20,146 nucleotides of DNA, from the NCBI GenBank assembly GCA_031288635.1, contig JAITQZ010000132.1, positions 1 through 20,146 of the forward strand. The letters are read 5' to 3'. The translations under genes were made by a program, and so were the position numbers. The DNA comes from Candidatus Peribacteria bacterium. Its GTDB lineage: Bacteria; Patescibacteria; JAEDAM01; Absconditabacterales; Absconditicoccaceae. A model generated the notes under the pieces. It worked only from the letters and a program-made list of their open reading frames with translations, did not search any database and was not told where the DNA came from. Below are positions 8,300-17,000 of the stretch, in pieces; within the stretch, counting starts at the first letter, position 1; every line of letters begins with the position of its first letter.

Positions 8300-8327
8300 A
8301 GCATATAGAAATCTCTTCTATTTTCAA
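8300..8327 (-). promoter_or_regulatory. Promoter of the YigZ-family gene, near-leaderless
   Basis: Minus strand: TTGAAA at 8322-8327, 16-bp spacer, TATGCT at 8300-8305. The predicted start is about 4 nt before the ATG at 8289. The promoter lies just downstream of the preceding AAA+ gene. Confidence 0.55.
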
Positions 8328-8353
8328 ATTGATTTGACAGAAGGAAGGCGATA

Positions 8354-11300
8354 TTATTCCAAGGTCTGTGCTATCAAGGTTTTAGCATATTCCCTTTGTT
8401 CGAAGTCGGCGATTTTTGGGAGGACAATATTGTAAATGGATTGAGTGATGTCTTTGGTGAAGTTGTAGTCTTGGATAATTTGAATGCTTTCTCTCGGGGA
8501 AAAGAGCCGATCTAATTCTGCTCAGATATCCGCTTTTCCTCTTTTGGTATCGGAATATGCCTTTCTGAGTTTTTTAGCAGTATCTACAACTTTTTTTAGG
8601 TCTTTGAAAAGATGGTAGACAGATTTATTGCCACTTGGTTTTTGGTCTCCTATGTTATACTGTTTCCGATACGTTTGGAATTCTTCCCAACTTAATTTGC
8701 TCAAAGCTCCATCAAGATGTCTGCTAATCATAAAAGCTTCTTCTTCGGCAGGTTGATAGTCATCATTCACAATTCTGGCACGAGAAATCTGTTCTTGAGG
8801 AAGAGGACTGGTTCCAAGGTAGTCTTGTGGGTTCATAGCACCACTAATGACTACAGAAGGATGAACATGGACTTTTCAAAGCTGAGGGTCGTTAATGTAT
8901 CTACGCCCATCAAGGAGAGGATTGAGCAGTTTGGCTACCCCGGGTTTTAAGGTATTCACTTCATCAAGTAAAATAATTGCACCAGGAGTCTGAATTCCTC
9001 TAATGAGTTCACTTGGTTGGCGATAGGTTCCATCAGTATTAATTTCTTGAGAAAATAGAAGGTCTTCTTTTTCCATATGAACATTACAAGAAATATCAAA
9101 GATTTCTCTGTTGGTCAGATGTCCGAGAATATCGATTTTGAAGTTTTTTCCTGTTCCTGAATCAGACTCAATAACCATATAGCCTTGACGATTGACAAGC
9201 TGTTGTCATAGGGTGTTTCCCCACTCAGCGAGTTTTTTTTCAATACTTGGAGTAATCACGGTTTTTTGGTCAATATGAGGGAGATTTTTTCTTTGGTGGA
9301 TGTTTCGGAGTTTATTTTCTCCAGTGATTTTTTTCATTACTTCCAACATACGAGGAATATAGTATTCTTTTTCGATTTCTTGAAATTCATTTATTTTAGA
9401 CCAGCTTTTTCTTTCTTCTTTTATCTCAGATCGACTTTTTCATTCTCCTGTGGGGAGAGCTTGATATTCTTTGAGGAGGTCGTGATATTTTTTCTTGTTT
9501 CCATTAGTATTTCGCTCGTGAATGCTTTTCTTCAGAGCTTCTCGTTCCTCTAAGGTGTAGATAAATTTATAGTTTCAAAGTACTCTTTTATTTATATTTG
9601 GTTCAATAACATTTCCAACAGAGGAACGGAATTGAAGTTTATATTTCCCGTCTCCAAGAGGTTTTCCGTAGATGTCTCGCTTCACTTGTCTCTTAATTTC
9701 TGGGACAAAATAGAGGGTTTTTGGAATGCCATATTGGTCAAGGGTTTTAAGTGAACCTTTGCTTTCTTCTTTGGAAAATTTGATACTCAAAGCTCTTTCT
9801 TTGAAGAGTTGCTCCAATTTGATGGAAAGTTCTTGTGCTTTGGCACCTGGGAGCTCTTCAATGTCAGCTTTTGTTTGAAGTACCAAAGTATCCGTTTTTT
9901 CTATCTGTTCTAAAGTATCTTCATCATTAATGCTTAGGATAATGTCTTTGATATCATTGATTGCGTTTTGAATGCTGAGAACTTTTTCTTGTTGCTGTTG
10001 TTGTTTGGCTTTGCTCTCATTTTGAGCGAGAGCTTTAAGTTCATTTTGTCTCTGCTTTTTGAGATTTGTGAGATGGTCCTTCATTGTTTTTTTCTCTTCT
10101 TCTGAAAGGTAATTTATAAGTTGTTCGGTTTCAATTCGGAGAGGGTGTTTGAGGATGGTGTTGATATGCGGGAGATAGTCAATATTGGAGAGTTCATTTT
10201 TGAGTTCTATAAAATTTTCTTCTAGTTGTTGTTTGATGTCTTCTTGATGTTCAGTTTGATATTCTTTGATTTTTTCTTCAATGATTTGAGTAGTTTCTTT
10301 GAGGAGTGTGTCGAATGCCTTATCTGGGAGTAAGGTTTGGCTTCTCTCTCTTTTGATGTCGATGAGTTGTTGTTTTATGATTAAGAAGTCAGAAAATACT
10401 GTCGCAGTTTTGAGAGTTTCTACGATAGTAGCGAGGTTTGTAGTGCTGGCTTCAAGTCTGATTTTTTCTTTTTTTTCGGAGATTTCTTGGAGTATAGGGT
10501 CAATGAGTCCTTTTACTGCTATCACTTTGGGGTTCATTTTGAGCTGTTGAGCGAGAGCATACACTCTGTTGATTTCTGGGAGGGTTTTAGCCTGTGTGAA
10601 AAGATGTTTGAGAGAAACCCCCGCTCAACCCCTTTGTCCTTCGCCGTTCGCTATCGCTCAGGCTTCGGACATTTCCCCTGAAAGGGGCAAACCATCATTA
10701 TTTGTCTTTTCTTCCTTATCAAGGGGAGTAGAGACTTGTACTTTGGTGTTTCGTAATTTTTTTCTGAGGGATTCATCATTGGCATGGTCTTCGTTGGTTA
10801 TAGGGGAAGTAGTATCATTGAGGTCAAGAGTGAGTCCTTTGTTGATGGCTTCTTGGAGGTCGCGACGAGATTTGTCTTCGATTTTAATGATGTTTTGTTT
10901 GGTCATTTCAACATTGAGAGAGTTACTATCTACATAGCCTCTTGGAAGCTGTTTGACATTGACAGTGATTAATCTCAGATAGCCGTCTTTGTCCATACAG
11001 AAAAGCTTTCCTTGTTCATTACTAAGATAGACAATTTCTGTGAGGTCTGGGAAACTCATTACTTCTTCTAAGGTGTTTCTATTGAGGACTTTGAGTTGAG
11101 ACTTTCCGTCTTGTTTTGCAATGATAAAGTAGAAGTTATTATTGCTGTCAGTTCTGATATTTTTGATAATTCCGTAGTTGCTCAGGTCGTAGGTATCAGA
11201 AATGGTATTGACGGCATCGTCAGTGTATTCGTGAAGAGTAATTTGGTTCTTTTCAAGGACACAGAATTGTTTCTGGTCCTCACTAGTGATACAATAGTCA

Positions 11301-11884
11301 TCAGCTCAGATATTAAGGACTTGTTTTGGAGTTCTGATGTAGAGAAGTGGCTTTTGAAAATCATAGGACTGTTTGTATCTCTCTTTTTGCAGATGTTTGT
11401 TGATTTGTGAATAATTTCATAGTGTTAAACTTATTAGTCCATTTTTTAGATATTCTTCGGCATCACCAAAAAATGTCATATTGTCAGTTGTTGTGATGAT
11501 AAATGTTCATGTATTTTCTTTGATTTCTTTTGCTTGAAAAAATATAACATTAGAATTTAATAAGTTGTCTGCATTGATTCAACTGTCCGTAGCATATCCA
11601 TTTTTTTTGAGATTTGTTCATAATTTTAAGTATTTAGTGAAAATTTGTCCCCCGCAATAGTCATAGCTATTTGGGTTTAATCAGAGTTTTTTTAGATTGG
11701 TTATTCCCAAATTTCTTGTTAAGGATAAATTAGAAATATAAGAAAGGGGATCTTCTTTACTTCCTATGGGTAAAAGGGTGATAGAAAATTTAGCTGTGGA
11801 GGTTTCTTTTTGCTCTGAGGTAGTGTCTATTCAAGGGGTTACAACCTCTTGTTTTGAGGCAGGTGTTGGTTGTGTGATAGTCAT
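8354..11884 (-). CDS. Giant MoxR-like AAA+ ATPase with large N-terminal region and coiled coil
   Basis: 1176 residues once 14 TGA codons are read as Gly; only TAA at 8354 stops it. Residues 1 to about 360 are beta-rich with short repeats that hint at a propeller (ISEDQKQFCVLEKNQ-like blades, NFYFIIAKQDGKSQLKVL, LFCMDKDGYLRLITV); I infer this from pattern only. A linker at about 395-420 is encoded by a REP-like repeat. Residues 441-760 are helical and charged, likely coiled coil. The AAA+ domain (about 880-1080) has ESDSGTGKN (906-914) as Walker A, with Asn where Thr/Ser is expected, AIILLDEVNTL (Walker B D974/E975), GAMNP (sensor 1) and SRAR. MoxR ATPases remodel VWA-protein complexes; the VWA gene directly upstream is the expected partner. 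The start ATG at 11884 is the first good one after the intergenic repeat. Confidence 0.82.
10616..10687. repeat. REP-like palindromic repeat inside the AAA+ gene
   Basis: Plus strand begins AACCCCC, carries GTCC...GGAC arms and ends in the hairpin CCCCT-GAA-AGGGG. It shares its layout with 11929-11987. Read on the gene strand it encodes a Gly-rich linker (SGEMSEAGAIANGEGQRGG) in frame, including two TGA codons. Confidence 0.6.
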
Positions 11885-11928
11885 TGCGTAGTGTGTAATA
11901 AATGGATAAAAGGTGAATTTTGTTGATG

Positions 11929-11987
11929 AACCCCCACCTGTTGTAAACCCCTCTGTCCCTTCGGGACATCTCCCCTTCACAGGGGAG
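11929..11987. repeat. REP-like palindromic repeat between VWA and AAA+ genes
   Basis: AACCCCC at 11929, then hairpin GTCCC-TTC-GGGAC (11955-11967) and hairpin CTCCCCT-TCAC-AGGGGAG (11970-11987). It fills much of the 152-bp gap between the two genes; it may act as an RNA-stability or attenuation element within the operon. The rest of the gap shows no convincing promoter. Confidence 0.7.
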
Positions 11988-12036
11988 AGCATTTATAGAG
12001 GGAAATGCAACTTGTGAGAATTTTTTGTTGATTTTT

Positions 12037-14379
12037 TTAATATTGCTTTAGATATTTTCTAATAAGTAATGATAATTTTGTTCTGTGATTTCCAATGATT
12101 TTTTGGGATAAGTCAGGGCTGTCTTTTGCATAGATGGTATTTCCCTCTTCGGGAGGTCAGAAATAATATTCTATAAGAGGCATTTTTCTTTCTTCGTTAT
12201 TGATGTAGTAAGCCGTGATACCCATTCCTTGTTTCTTCAATTCGTTAATCATTGCTTTAAGTTGGGGGACTTGATTGAAATTGTAGAGGTCTCCATCGCC
12301 GATAAAGGAGATATTCCCAAAGGATTTCCCTCAGCTTTCTTTCAGCTTTTTCTTCATATTGGTATAGACAAAGGTGATAGGTTCTTGGCTATTTCCTCCA
12401 CTTCTCGTCGTTGCTGCTCTCATCAGTTTGGAGGGGATGTGGGTTTTACGGTCTGAGAATGTTTCACCAAAGTGGATGACTTCATCAATGCTATCATCAA
12501 AAATCACGATACTCATCTGGACTTTGAAATGTTCCAATACTTTGGCTCTGGTAATCGCTGCTTTAATGGATTGGAAAAAGGGAGAAGAGGTATCGGTAAA
12601 ACTTCCCATACTTCCGGAGCGGTCAATGATGATGGTTTCAAACATATTGATTTCCGTAACTTCTTCTTTAATTTCAGATCTTTGAAAAAGTTTGGTTTCT
12701 CCTTCTGTTTTTCGTTTTACAAGTTTTGTTCTATCAAGTTTTGCTCCACTATGGTATCGGTTTTCTTCGTCTCTCTGAAAAATGTAGTTTGGAGGAAGGA
12801 CTTTTTGAAGTTCTGCAATCTGTTTTTTCACTTCCGGTCGGACTTCTTTCTCAAGTTTTTTGTATCTTTTGTAAAGGGCGAGTTCCTCTTCTTTGAAGCC
12901 AAATCTTTCCATTTCAGTTTTCAGCTTTTTTTTCTGTTCTTCAATATTTTTTCTGATGATGTCGGCGTAATCTTCCAGTTTTTTCTTCCGTTCAGGGTCA
13001 AGAAGGGATTCGTTCAGCTTTTTTTCGAGTTCTTTTTCGTCTTCAATGTTTTTTAGTTCTTCTTTTTCTTGTTCGATGATTCCTTTGTTTCCGAGGTCGT
13101 CAAGCATTTCTTTTGCGAAGTCTTCAAGTTTTGCGTTGTCAAGGAGGTCTCTCATCTGTTCTTTGGTGTCAGCTTTTTCTAGCTGTTCGAGGGCTTCTTG
13201 GAGTTTTTCTCCTTGTTTGATAAGGGAGTCTTCTTTGGCTTTATTGATGAATTCGTCCAGCATTTCTTCGGCGGATTTGGGTGGAGTAGGCTTTTGTTCG
13301 CGGGGGCAGGTCATTTCTCATTGGTCTTTGGATTGGTTGGAGTTGTTTTCAGTGGATTCTTTGTCTGAGGAACCCCCTTCCGAACCTTGCGGGTCTCCCT
13401 CCCCCTTATCAATGGGATCCGCTGATGGTGTTGATCATTCGCTGTTTTGTTGTTGGTTGTTTCAAGGGGTTTCACCCCCTTGTTTAGATGGGTTGCTTTG
13501 TTCGGATGGATTGCCTTGTCCAGACGAATTGGAGGACTCGCCATCCATTCCATTCTCGCCAGCGTTTTCTCCGTTTTCTTTTTGGAGAGGTGTGGCATCA
13601 AGTCTTACTCGTTGAGTTCCGTCTCGGATTTCGGTTCGTGCGTGTCCATTGTCGGTGCTTAAAAGTCCTTTTCCATCTTTATTTGCAGATTGTATCATAT
13701 GACCCACGACGAGTCTTGCAGGGATTCAAAGTTCTCTACAAAGAGCAACACAAAGGCTGTTTGCACTGAAACACTCTAAAATAGGAGATTTATCGAGATT
13801 AGTGATGTAGTTTTTGCTGTGAGACTGATTTCGGAGGGTACCTTGTTTTGTTGTGGCGTATTTTTTTGTAGTATTGATGTATTTTGCGATAGTGTGTCAG
13901 ATTTGTTTTGCTTCTTTACCGGAAAGTTTTGTCAATACTTCCTGGGTAGGTTTGGTTAATGATGAGAAAATAATTTTTTCATTGTCTGCGGAGATGGGAG
14001 ATTGGCTATTGTTTTTTTCATTCAAAGCAAATTGAAAACTGATAATCTGTTTTGACTTGCTGGTGATATAGATACAAGCATTTTGGTCTCTCTGAAAAAG
14101 TGGTATATCTTTCCCGTGATAAACCAATGAAGAAGTATCAGGCATTGCAGTTTCTGGAAGCGGGATAACAGTAATTCCTGCTTGAACATAGCCAACATAA
14201 GTAAAAATTTGCTTTCCTTTTTCTATCTTATGTTCTAATTGAATGAGTTGTTTTCTCTTGGACCAAAGATTAGTTTTGGGGTCAAAATAAGATTTTTTCC
14301 CGATGGGATAGTAGCCACAATAAGCAGGATAGATTTCTCAGAAATGGTAGTGTTCTCCGCTGGTTTCTCCTACTTCCAT
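12037..14379 (-). CDS. Transglutaminase-like + coiled-coil + VWA-domain protein
   Basis: 780 residues with eight TGA read as Gly. An N-terminal region of about 150 residues has an aromatic segment (YPAYCGYYPIGKKSYF). A transglutaminase-like core follows: C203 in LECFSANSL, GIPARLVVGH, H246 in NGHARTEI, D261 in VRLDATP, i.e. the Cys-His-Asp triad. Residues about 270-355 are low-complexity (Ser/Asn/Gln/Gly/Glu), partly REP-encoded. Residues about 365-530 are a charged coiled coil. The VWA domain (about 575-780) has the MIDAS motif DRSGSM at D586 and SFIGDGD near the end. No signal peptide or membrane segment is seen, so it appears cytosolic. Bacterial MoxR/DUF58/transglutaminase/VWA operons encode such domains separately; here two are fused. 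The coding-like frame continues upstream of the ATG to about 14446, see the AT tract. Confidence 0.85.
13371..13417. repeat. Degenerate REP-like repeat inside the VWA gene
   Basis: Begins AACCCCC like the two other copies, followed by TTCC...GGGTCTCC and CCCCCTTATCAATGGGA. It encodes part of the low-complexity linker (DPIDKGEGDPQGSEGG). Confidence 0.45.
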
Positions 14380-14420
14380 ATCTTGGGGAAGATATTCGTC
14401 TCTGTCTTCAGGAGGAAATT

Positions 14421-14705
14421 TTAGAGAATCATTGATATATATATATCATTTTTATTCTGTTCTTGTTTCTCATCAGTATTAAAAAGTTCTTGTGCTTTCT
14501 TTTTCATTTTGTCAATTCGGCTTTCTGTCTGTTTTTTTTCAAGTTCTGCTTTTGTGTTACTTTCTAGAGTGTCTTGGAGCTGTTTTGTAGTTTCATTATT
14601 TATTTGTTGTTTTCTCTTTTTGAGTAAAGATAAAAGATAGTCTTTGATGGCTTGAAGAGATGCCTTTCGTTCTGTGAGATGGGTAGTTCTAAGATTTTCG
14701 TTCAT
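14421..14705 (-). CDS. Short coiled-coil protein, probably the N-terminus of the transglutaminase-VWA protein
   Basis: 94 residues ending in KNDIYISMIL. It is almost wholly charged helix (TERKASLQAIKDYLLSLLKK, then KAELEKKQTESRIDKMKKKA), a probable coiled coil. It has its own promoter and an ATG at 14705 and no TGA. Its stop (TAA 14421) lies just past an (AT)6 tract. The frame of the next gene is coding-like from that tract onward (INDSLKFPPEDRDEYLPQDM) but has no ATG, GTG or TTG there. Deleting one AT unit joins the two as NDIYINDSLKFPPED, giving a single protein of about 888 residues. So this may be the true N-terminus of the VWA protein, split by slippage, by sequencing error or by programmed frameshifting. 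Confidence 0.65.
   Translation of the reverse strand: MNENLRTTHLTERKASLQAIKDYLLSLLKKRKQQINNETTKQLQDTLESNTKAELEKKQTESRIDKMKKKAQELFNTDEKQEQNKNDIYISMIL
14435..14446. repeat. (AT)6 tract at a frame junction
   Basis: Six AT units, within the palindrome GATATATATATATC (14434-14447). It lies exactly where coding potential shifts between two frames on the minus strand. One unit fewer restores one continuous frame. Confidence 0.8.
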
Positions 14706-14739
14706 AAGTGTGAAAAAAATAAATTTGAATAGATAGTTA

Positions 14740-14767
14740 AGTATAGCTAAAATATTTTGAAAGTCAA
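14740..14767 (-). promoter_or_regulatory. Promoter of the coiled-coil / VWA / MoxR block
   Basis: Minus strand: TTGACT at 14762-14767, 16-bp spacer, TATACT at 14740-14745; start about 28 nt upstream of the ATG at 14705. I see no convincing internal promoter down to the YigZ gene, so the three genes may form one transcript of about 6.4 kb. Confidence 0.7.
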
Positions 14768-14774
14768 AAAATAA

Positions 14775-14802
14775 GGAAGATTTTTCTTATCGTTCATCTT
14801 CC
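14775..14802 (-). terminator. Possible terminator of the RNase H gene
   Basis: Inverted repeat GGAAGAT/ATCTTCC with a 14-nt loop, followed on the minus strand by TTATTTTTT. The T run also forms part of the next promoter's -35 region, so the two transcripts are tightly packed. Confidence 0.45.
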
Positions 14803-14872
14803 AAGAGCTTTCTTTAAAGTTTTTTCAAATTGATTTAATTCACAGAGACCTCAAAATTCAGGTTGCTTTTTC

Positions 14873-15523
14873 TTATTTCCTTCCAAAATCTGCGGGAATT
14901 TCTCCCCACTCTGAAGTTTGCCATTTCAAAAGCTGAAAGGGAATACCGTTTTTTGCTAACCACTCCTCTGCTCTCTTTACCGCACTTCGTACTACTCGTT
15001 CTGAATAAGTAACTCTAAACTTACTTCTACAAACACCTTGTTTTACCCGACTCATCGCGGTTTTACTATCGGAATAGATTGCAACGGATTCGCCCTTTGA
15101 ACATGTCAATGACGTATCCTTACAATACACTAATCAATGCACAATCGCCAAGAATTCCCCAATATTATTAGTTCAGATGTCAAAACGTTGAGCAAAAATT
15201 TCTGTTCCTGTTTGTAAGTCCACACCACGATACTCTAAAACACCAGGATTTCCACTACAAGCTGCATCCACCGCAATACTTTCTTTCACAAATGGCAGAG
15301 TCGCCAGTTCATCACGAGATTTCCAAATGTGCTTTTTAGGTTGTGCCTGATAATACGGTTCTCGTCCCTGTTGTAAGGCATCTTCTGCTGCAGCACGAGA
15401 AGCAAACGCTTTATATTTTGCACCAGAAAATCAAGAGACTAAAGGTTGTACTTCAGTCCAAGCATCAAAAATTCAGATTTTTTTTCCCTCTCGAATAACA
15501 TAATATTTTTTTTCTGTCGTCAT
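14873..15523 (-). CDS. rnhA: Ribonuclease HI with N-terminal viroplasmin domain
   Basis: Degrades the RNA strand of RNA-DNA hybrids. 216 residues. The N-terminal viroplasmin/RNHLI domain (about 1-50) shows KKYYVIREGKKIGIFDAW, SGFSGAKYKAF and AAAEDALQ and probably binds the hybrid. The catalytic domain has D86 (IAVDAACSGNPG), E123 (NIGEFLAIVHG), D152 (IYSDSKTAM) and D212 (PADFGRK), the four metal ligands. Under the standard code only a fragment would remain; TGA codons at 15473, 15431, 15173 and 15134 supply the Gly of KKIGIFDAW, SGFSGAKYKAF, TNNIGEF's neighbour and IVHGLV. The ATG at 15523 fits MTTEKKYYVI, the usual start. The predicted transcript starts at the ATG. Confidence 0.96.
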
Positions 15524-15530
15524 AAGAGCC

Positions 15531-15558
15531 AGCATAAAGTTCTGCTAGAAAAATGCAA
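15531..15558 (-). promoter_or_regulatory. rnhA promoter, leaderless
   Basis: Minus strand: TTGCAT at 15553-15558, 16-bp spacer, TATGCT at 15531-15536. The expected start, about 7 nt on, coincides with the ATG at 15523. Confidence 0.6.
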
Positions 15559-15566
15559 GAGCGTAT

Positions 15567-15594
15567 AAAAAAAGGCTGATATGAACAACCAGCC
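15567..15594 (-). terminator. Terminator of the 59-residue membrane protein gene
   Basis: Minus strand stem GGCTG/CAGCC with an 11-nt loop and then seven T. It separates the small gene from the rnhA promoter. Confidence 0.7.
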
Positions 15595-15625
15595 AATGTT
15601 GCGGAAATATAATACATTCACAAAC

Positions 15626-15805
15626 TTAAGCTACCAAACAAGCAATGAGAAGTGCGATACCCACTACAACTAATACAATAATACCAGCTATAATACAACC
15701 AGGACCTATTTCTTGTTCAATTTCTTCCATCTCCTTGTTTGTAGCATAGACTTTGAATATCATAAAATTCCAAAATCTTTCATTTTCTTCATTATCTGTA
15801 AACAT
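15626..15805 (-). CDS. Small single-pass membrane protein
   Basis: 59 residues, family unknown. The N-terminal half is polar and acidic (MFTDNEENERFWNFMIFK, then KEMEEIEQE), the C-terminal half is one membrane helix (IIAGIIVLVVVGIALLIACLVA) ending at the last residue before TAA 15626. This is a tail-anchored layout with the N-terminus probably cytosolic. Two Cys flank or lie in the helix. No TGA is used. Support for reality: its own promoter with 16-bp spacing, a short leader, and a T-tailed terminator just after the stop. It is divergent from the HD/lipoprotein/NADAR operon. It could be a toxin-like or regulatory small membrane peptide, but nothing proves this. Confidence 0.7.
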   Translation of the reverse strand: MFTDNEENERFWNFMIFKVYATNKEMEEIEQEIGPGCIIAGIIVLVVVGIALLIACLVA

Positions 15806-15832
15806 AATAATTATTTTTTTGTTAACGTTGGT

Positions 15833-15860
15833 ATCATAATGATTTTAATATATATATCAA
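15833..15860 (-). promoter_or_regulatory. Promoter of the small membrane protein gene
   Basis: Minus strand: TTGATA at 15855-15860, 16-bp spacer, TATGAT at 15833-15838; start about 20 nt upstream of the ATG at 15805. Confidence 0.6.
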
Positions 15861-15886
15861 GTAAACTTTAAACTTTTCTAAAGTCC

Positions 15887-15914
15887 TTGAAAATATTATT
15901 AAAATCGCTATACT
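15887..15914 (+). promoter_or_regulatory. Promoter of the HD / lipoprotein / NADAR operon
   Basis: TTGAAA at 15887-15892, 16-bp spacer, TATACT at 15909-15914; start about 29 nt upstream of the ATG at 15950. Confidence 0.7.
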
Positions 15915-15949
15915 GCTAAGTAAGACTTTTATCTCCAGCAGAGTTCCCA

Positions 15950-16507
15950 ATGTCCAACATCATTGACCAAGTCAGAACTTTCGTCGAAAACGAATGCAAA
16001 AAATCCACTAGCAAATACGGATATGAACCCTTTCATTTTATCCCTATGGTAGCCTATGCAAAACAGCTCGCTTATCAGCTCGGAGGAGACAAAGAAATTA
16101 TCGAAATTGCTGGGCGACTTCACGATATCGGTTCCATCATCTACGGTCGCGAAGACCATCATATCACGGGGGCAGACATTGCAGAAAAAAAACTCATTGA
16201 ATTCAACTACCCTTTCGAAAAAATTGCACTAATAAAAAAATGTATCTTTAATCACAGAGGCTCAAAAGACTTTATCAGAGAAAGCATTGAAGAACAAATT
16301 ATTGCTGAAGCTGACGTAATGAGTAGTTTCGACAATATTTCAGGGCTTTTCAAAGCTGCTTTCGTCTACGAACATTTAGACCAAGGACAAGCAAAAACTT
16401 CTGTTAGACAAAAATTAGAAAGAAAGCGGAACCAACTCCATTTTGAAGCGTCCAAAGAACTCATTCAGCCTAAATATGCTGCTGCAATGCTTTTACTCAA
16501 AGCATAA
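15950..16507 (+). CDS. HD-domain metal-dependent phosphohydrolase
   Basis: 185 residues, a single HD domain. Metal-site residues: H29 in EPFHFIPM, H58-D59 in AGRLHDIGSI, H71 in REDHHITG, a further His in IFNHRGS, and an Asp in AEADVMSSFD. This is the H...HD...D pattern of small soluble HD hydrolases, which act on nucleotides or other phosphate esters; the substrate cannot be read from sequence. No TGA is present. It is the first gene of a three-gene operon, with 36 bp to the lipoprotein gene and then 37 bp to the NADAR gene. Codons are rich in aaa, gaa and tcc and differ little from the neighbours. Confidence 0.88.
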   Translation: MSNIIDQVRTFVENECKKSTSKYGYEPFHFIPMVAYAKQLAYQLGGDKEIIEIAGRLHDIGSIIYGREDHHITGADIAEKKLIEFNYPFEKIALIKKCIFNHRGSKDFIRESIEEQIIAEADVMSSFDNISGLFKAAFVYEHLDQGQAKTSVRQKLERKRNQLHFEASKELIQPKYAAAMLLLKA

Positions 16508-16543
16508 CAACATACCGTTTTTATCTTCTTACCCCCTTCTCCT

Positions 16544-16963
16544 ATGAAAAAATGCAACTTCTTTCCCTCTGTACTTGCTACAGTACTTCTTTTCTCTCTT
16601 CCTCTCCTGTTACTTATAGGATGTAGCACAGACAACAACGAAAAGATACCAACTGAACCCAGCACCAATGAAAATCTTCTTCCCTACCAAAACGAAGTAA
16701 TCATCGCTGGAATCTGACCAGAACAATCAGGACAACCAGAAGCAAAAGCTGATGAACTCGTCGTAGAACACCTTAACGGAACAGAGCCACCAGTTGAACA
16801 CATTTTTATCCCTGTCGAACTCCGAAGTGGAAAATTACTAGAAGGTGAAAGCATTCCCGGAATGCATCTGAATTTTAGTGGAACTGTAGAATACTTAGAT
16901 GCTGGAGCAGGAAACTTTCGATATAAAGCAGTAAGTATTGATGTCCTCAGTACTTTCCGCTAA
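16544..16963 (+). CDS. Small lipoprotein
   Basis: 139 residues. A lysine-containing N-terminus and hydrophobic stretch (residues 8-25) end in the lipobox LIGC with Cys27, so the mature protein should be lipid-anchored on the outer face of the membrane. Then comes a Ser/Thr/Asn/Glu-rich spacer and a beta-rich domain from about residue 80 (HIFIPVELRSGKLLEGE, GMHLNFSGTVEYLDAG). The TGA at 16715-16717 reads as Gly before PEQSG; under the standard code the gene would look broken. No known family. Placed between an HD hydrolase and a NADAR protein; a functional link is possible but unproven. Confidence 0.8.
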
Positions 16964-17000
16964 GAACAAAATATTTTAGAGGTCTTTTAACTAACAACCA

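Noticed and set aside
13311..13601. Alternative minus-strand frame of 96 codons within the linker of the VWA gene
   Set aside because: It lies in the REP/low-complexity part and is a shadow; the true frame passes through with TGA as Gly at 13318, 13435 and 13462.
12472..13615. Long plus-strand frames rich in Phe and Ser opposite the VWA gene
   Set aside because: These are complements of the Lys/Glu-rich coiled coil and low-complexity linker; the minus strand carries the VWA and transglutaminase motifs.
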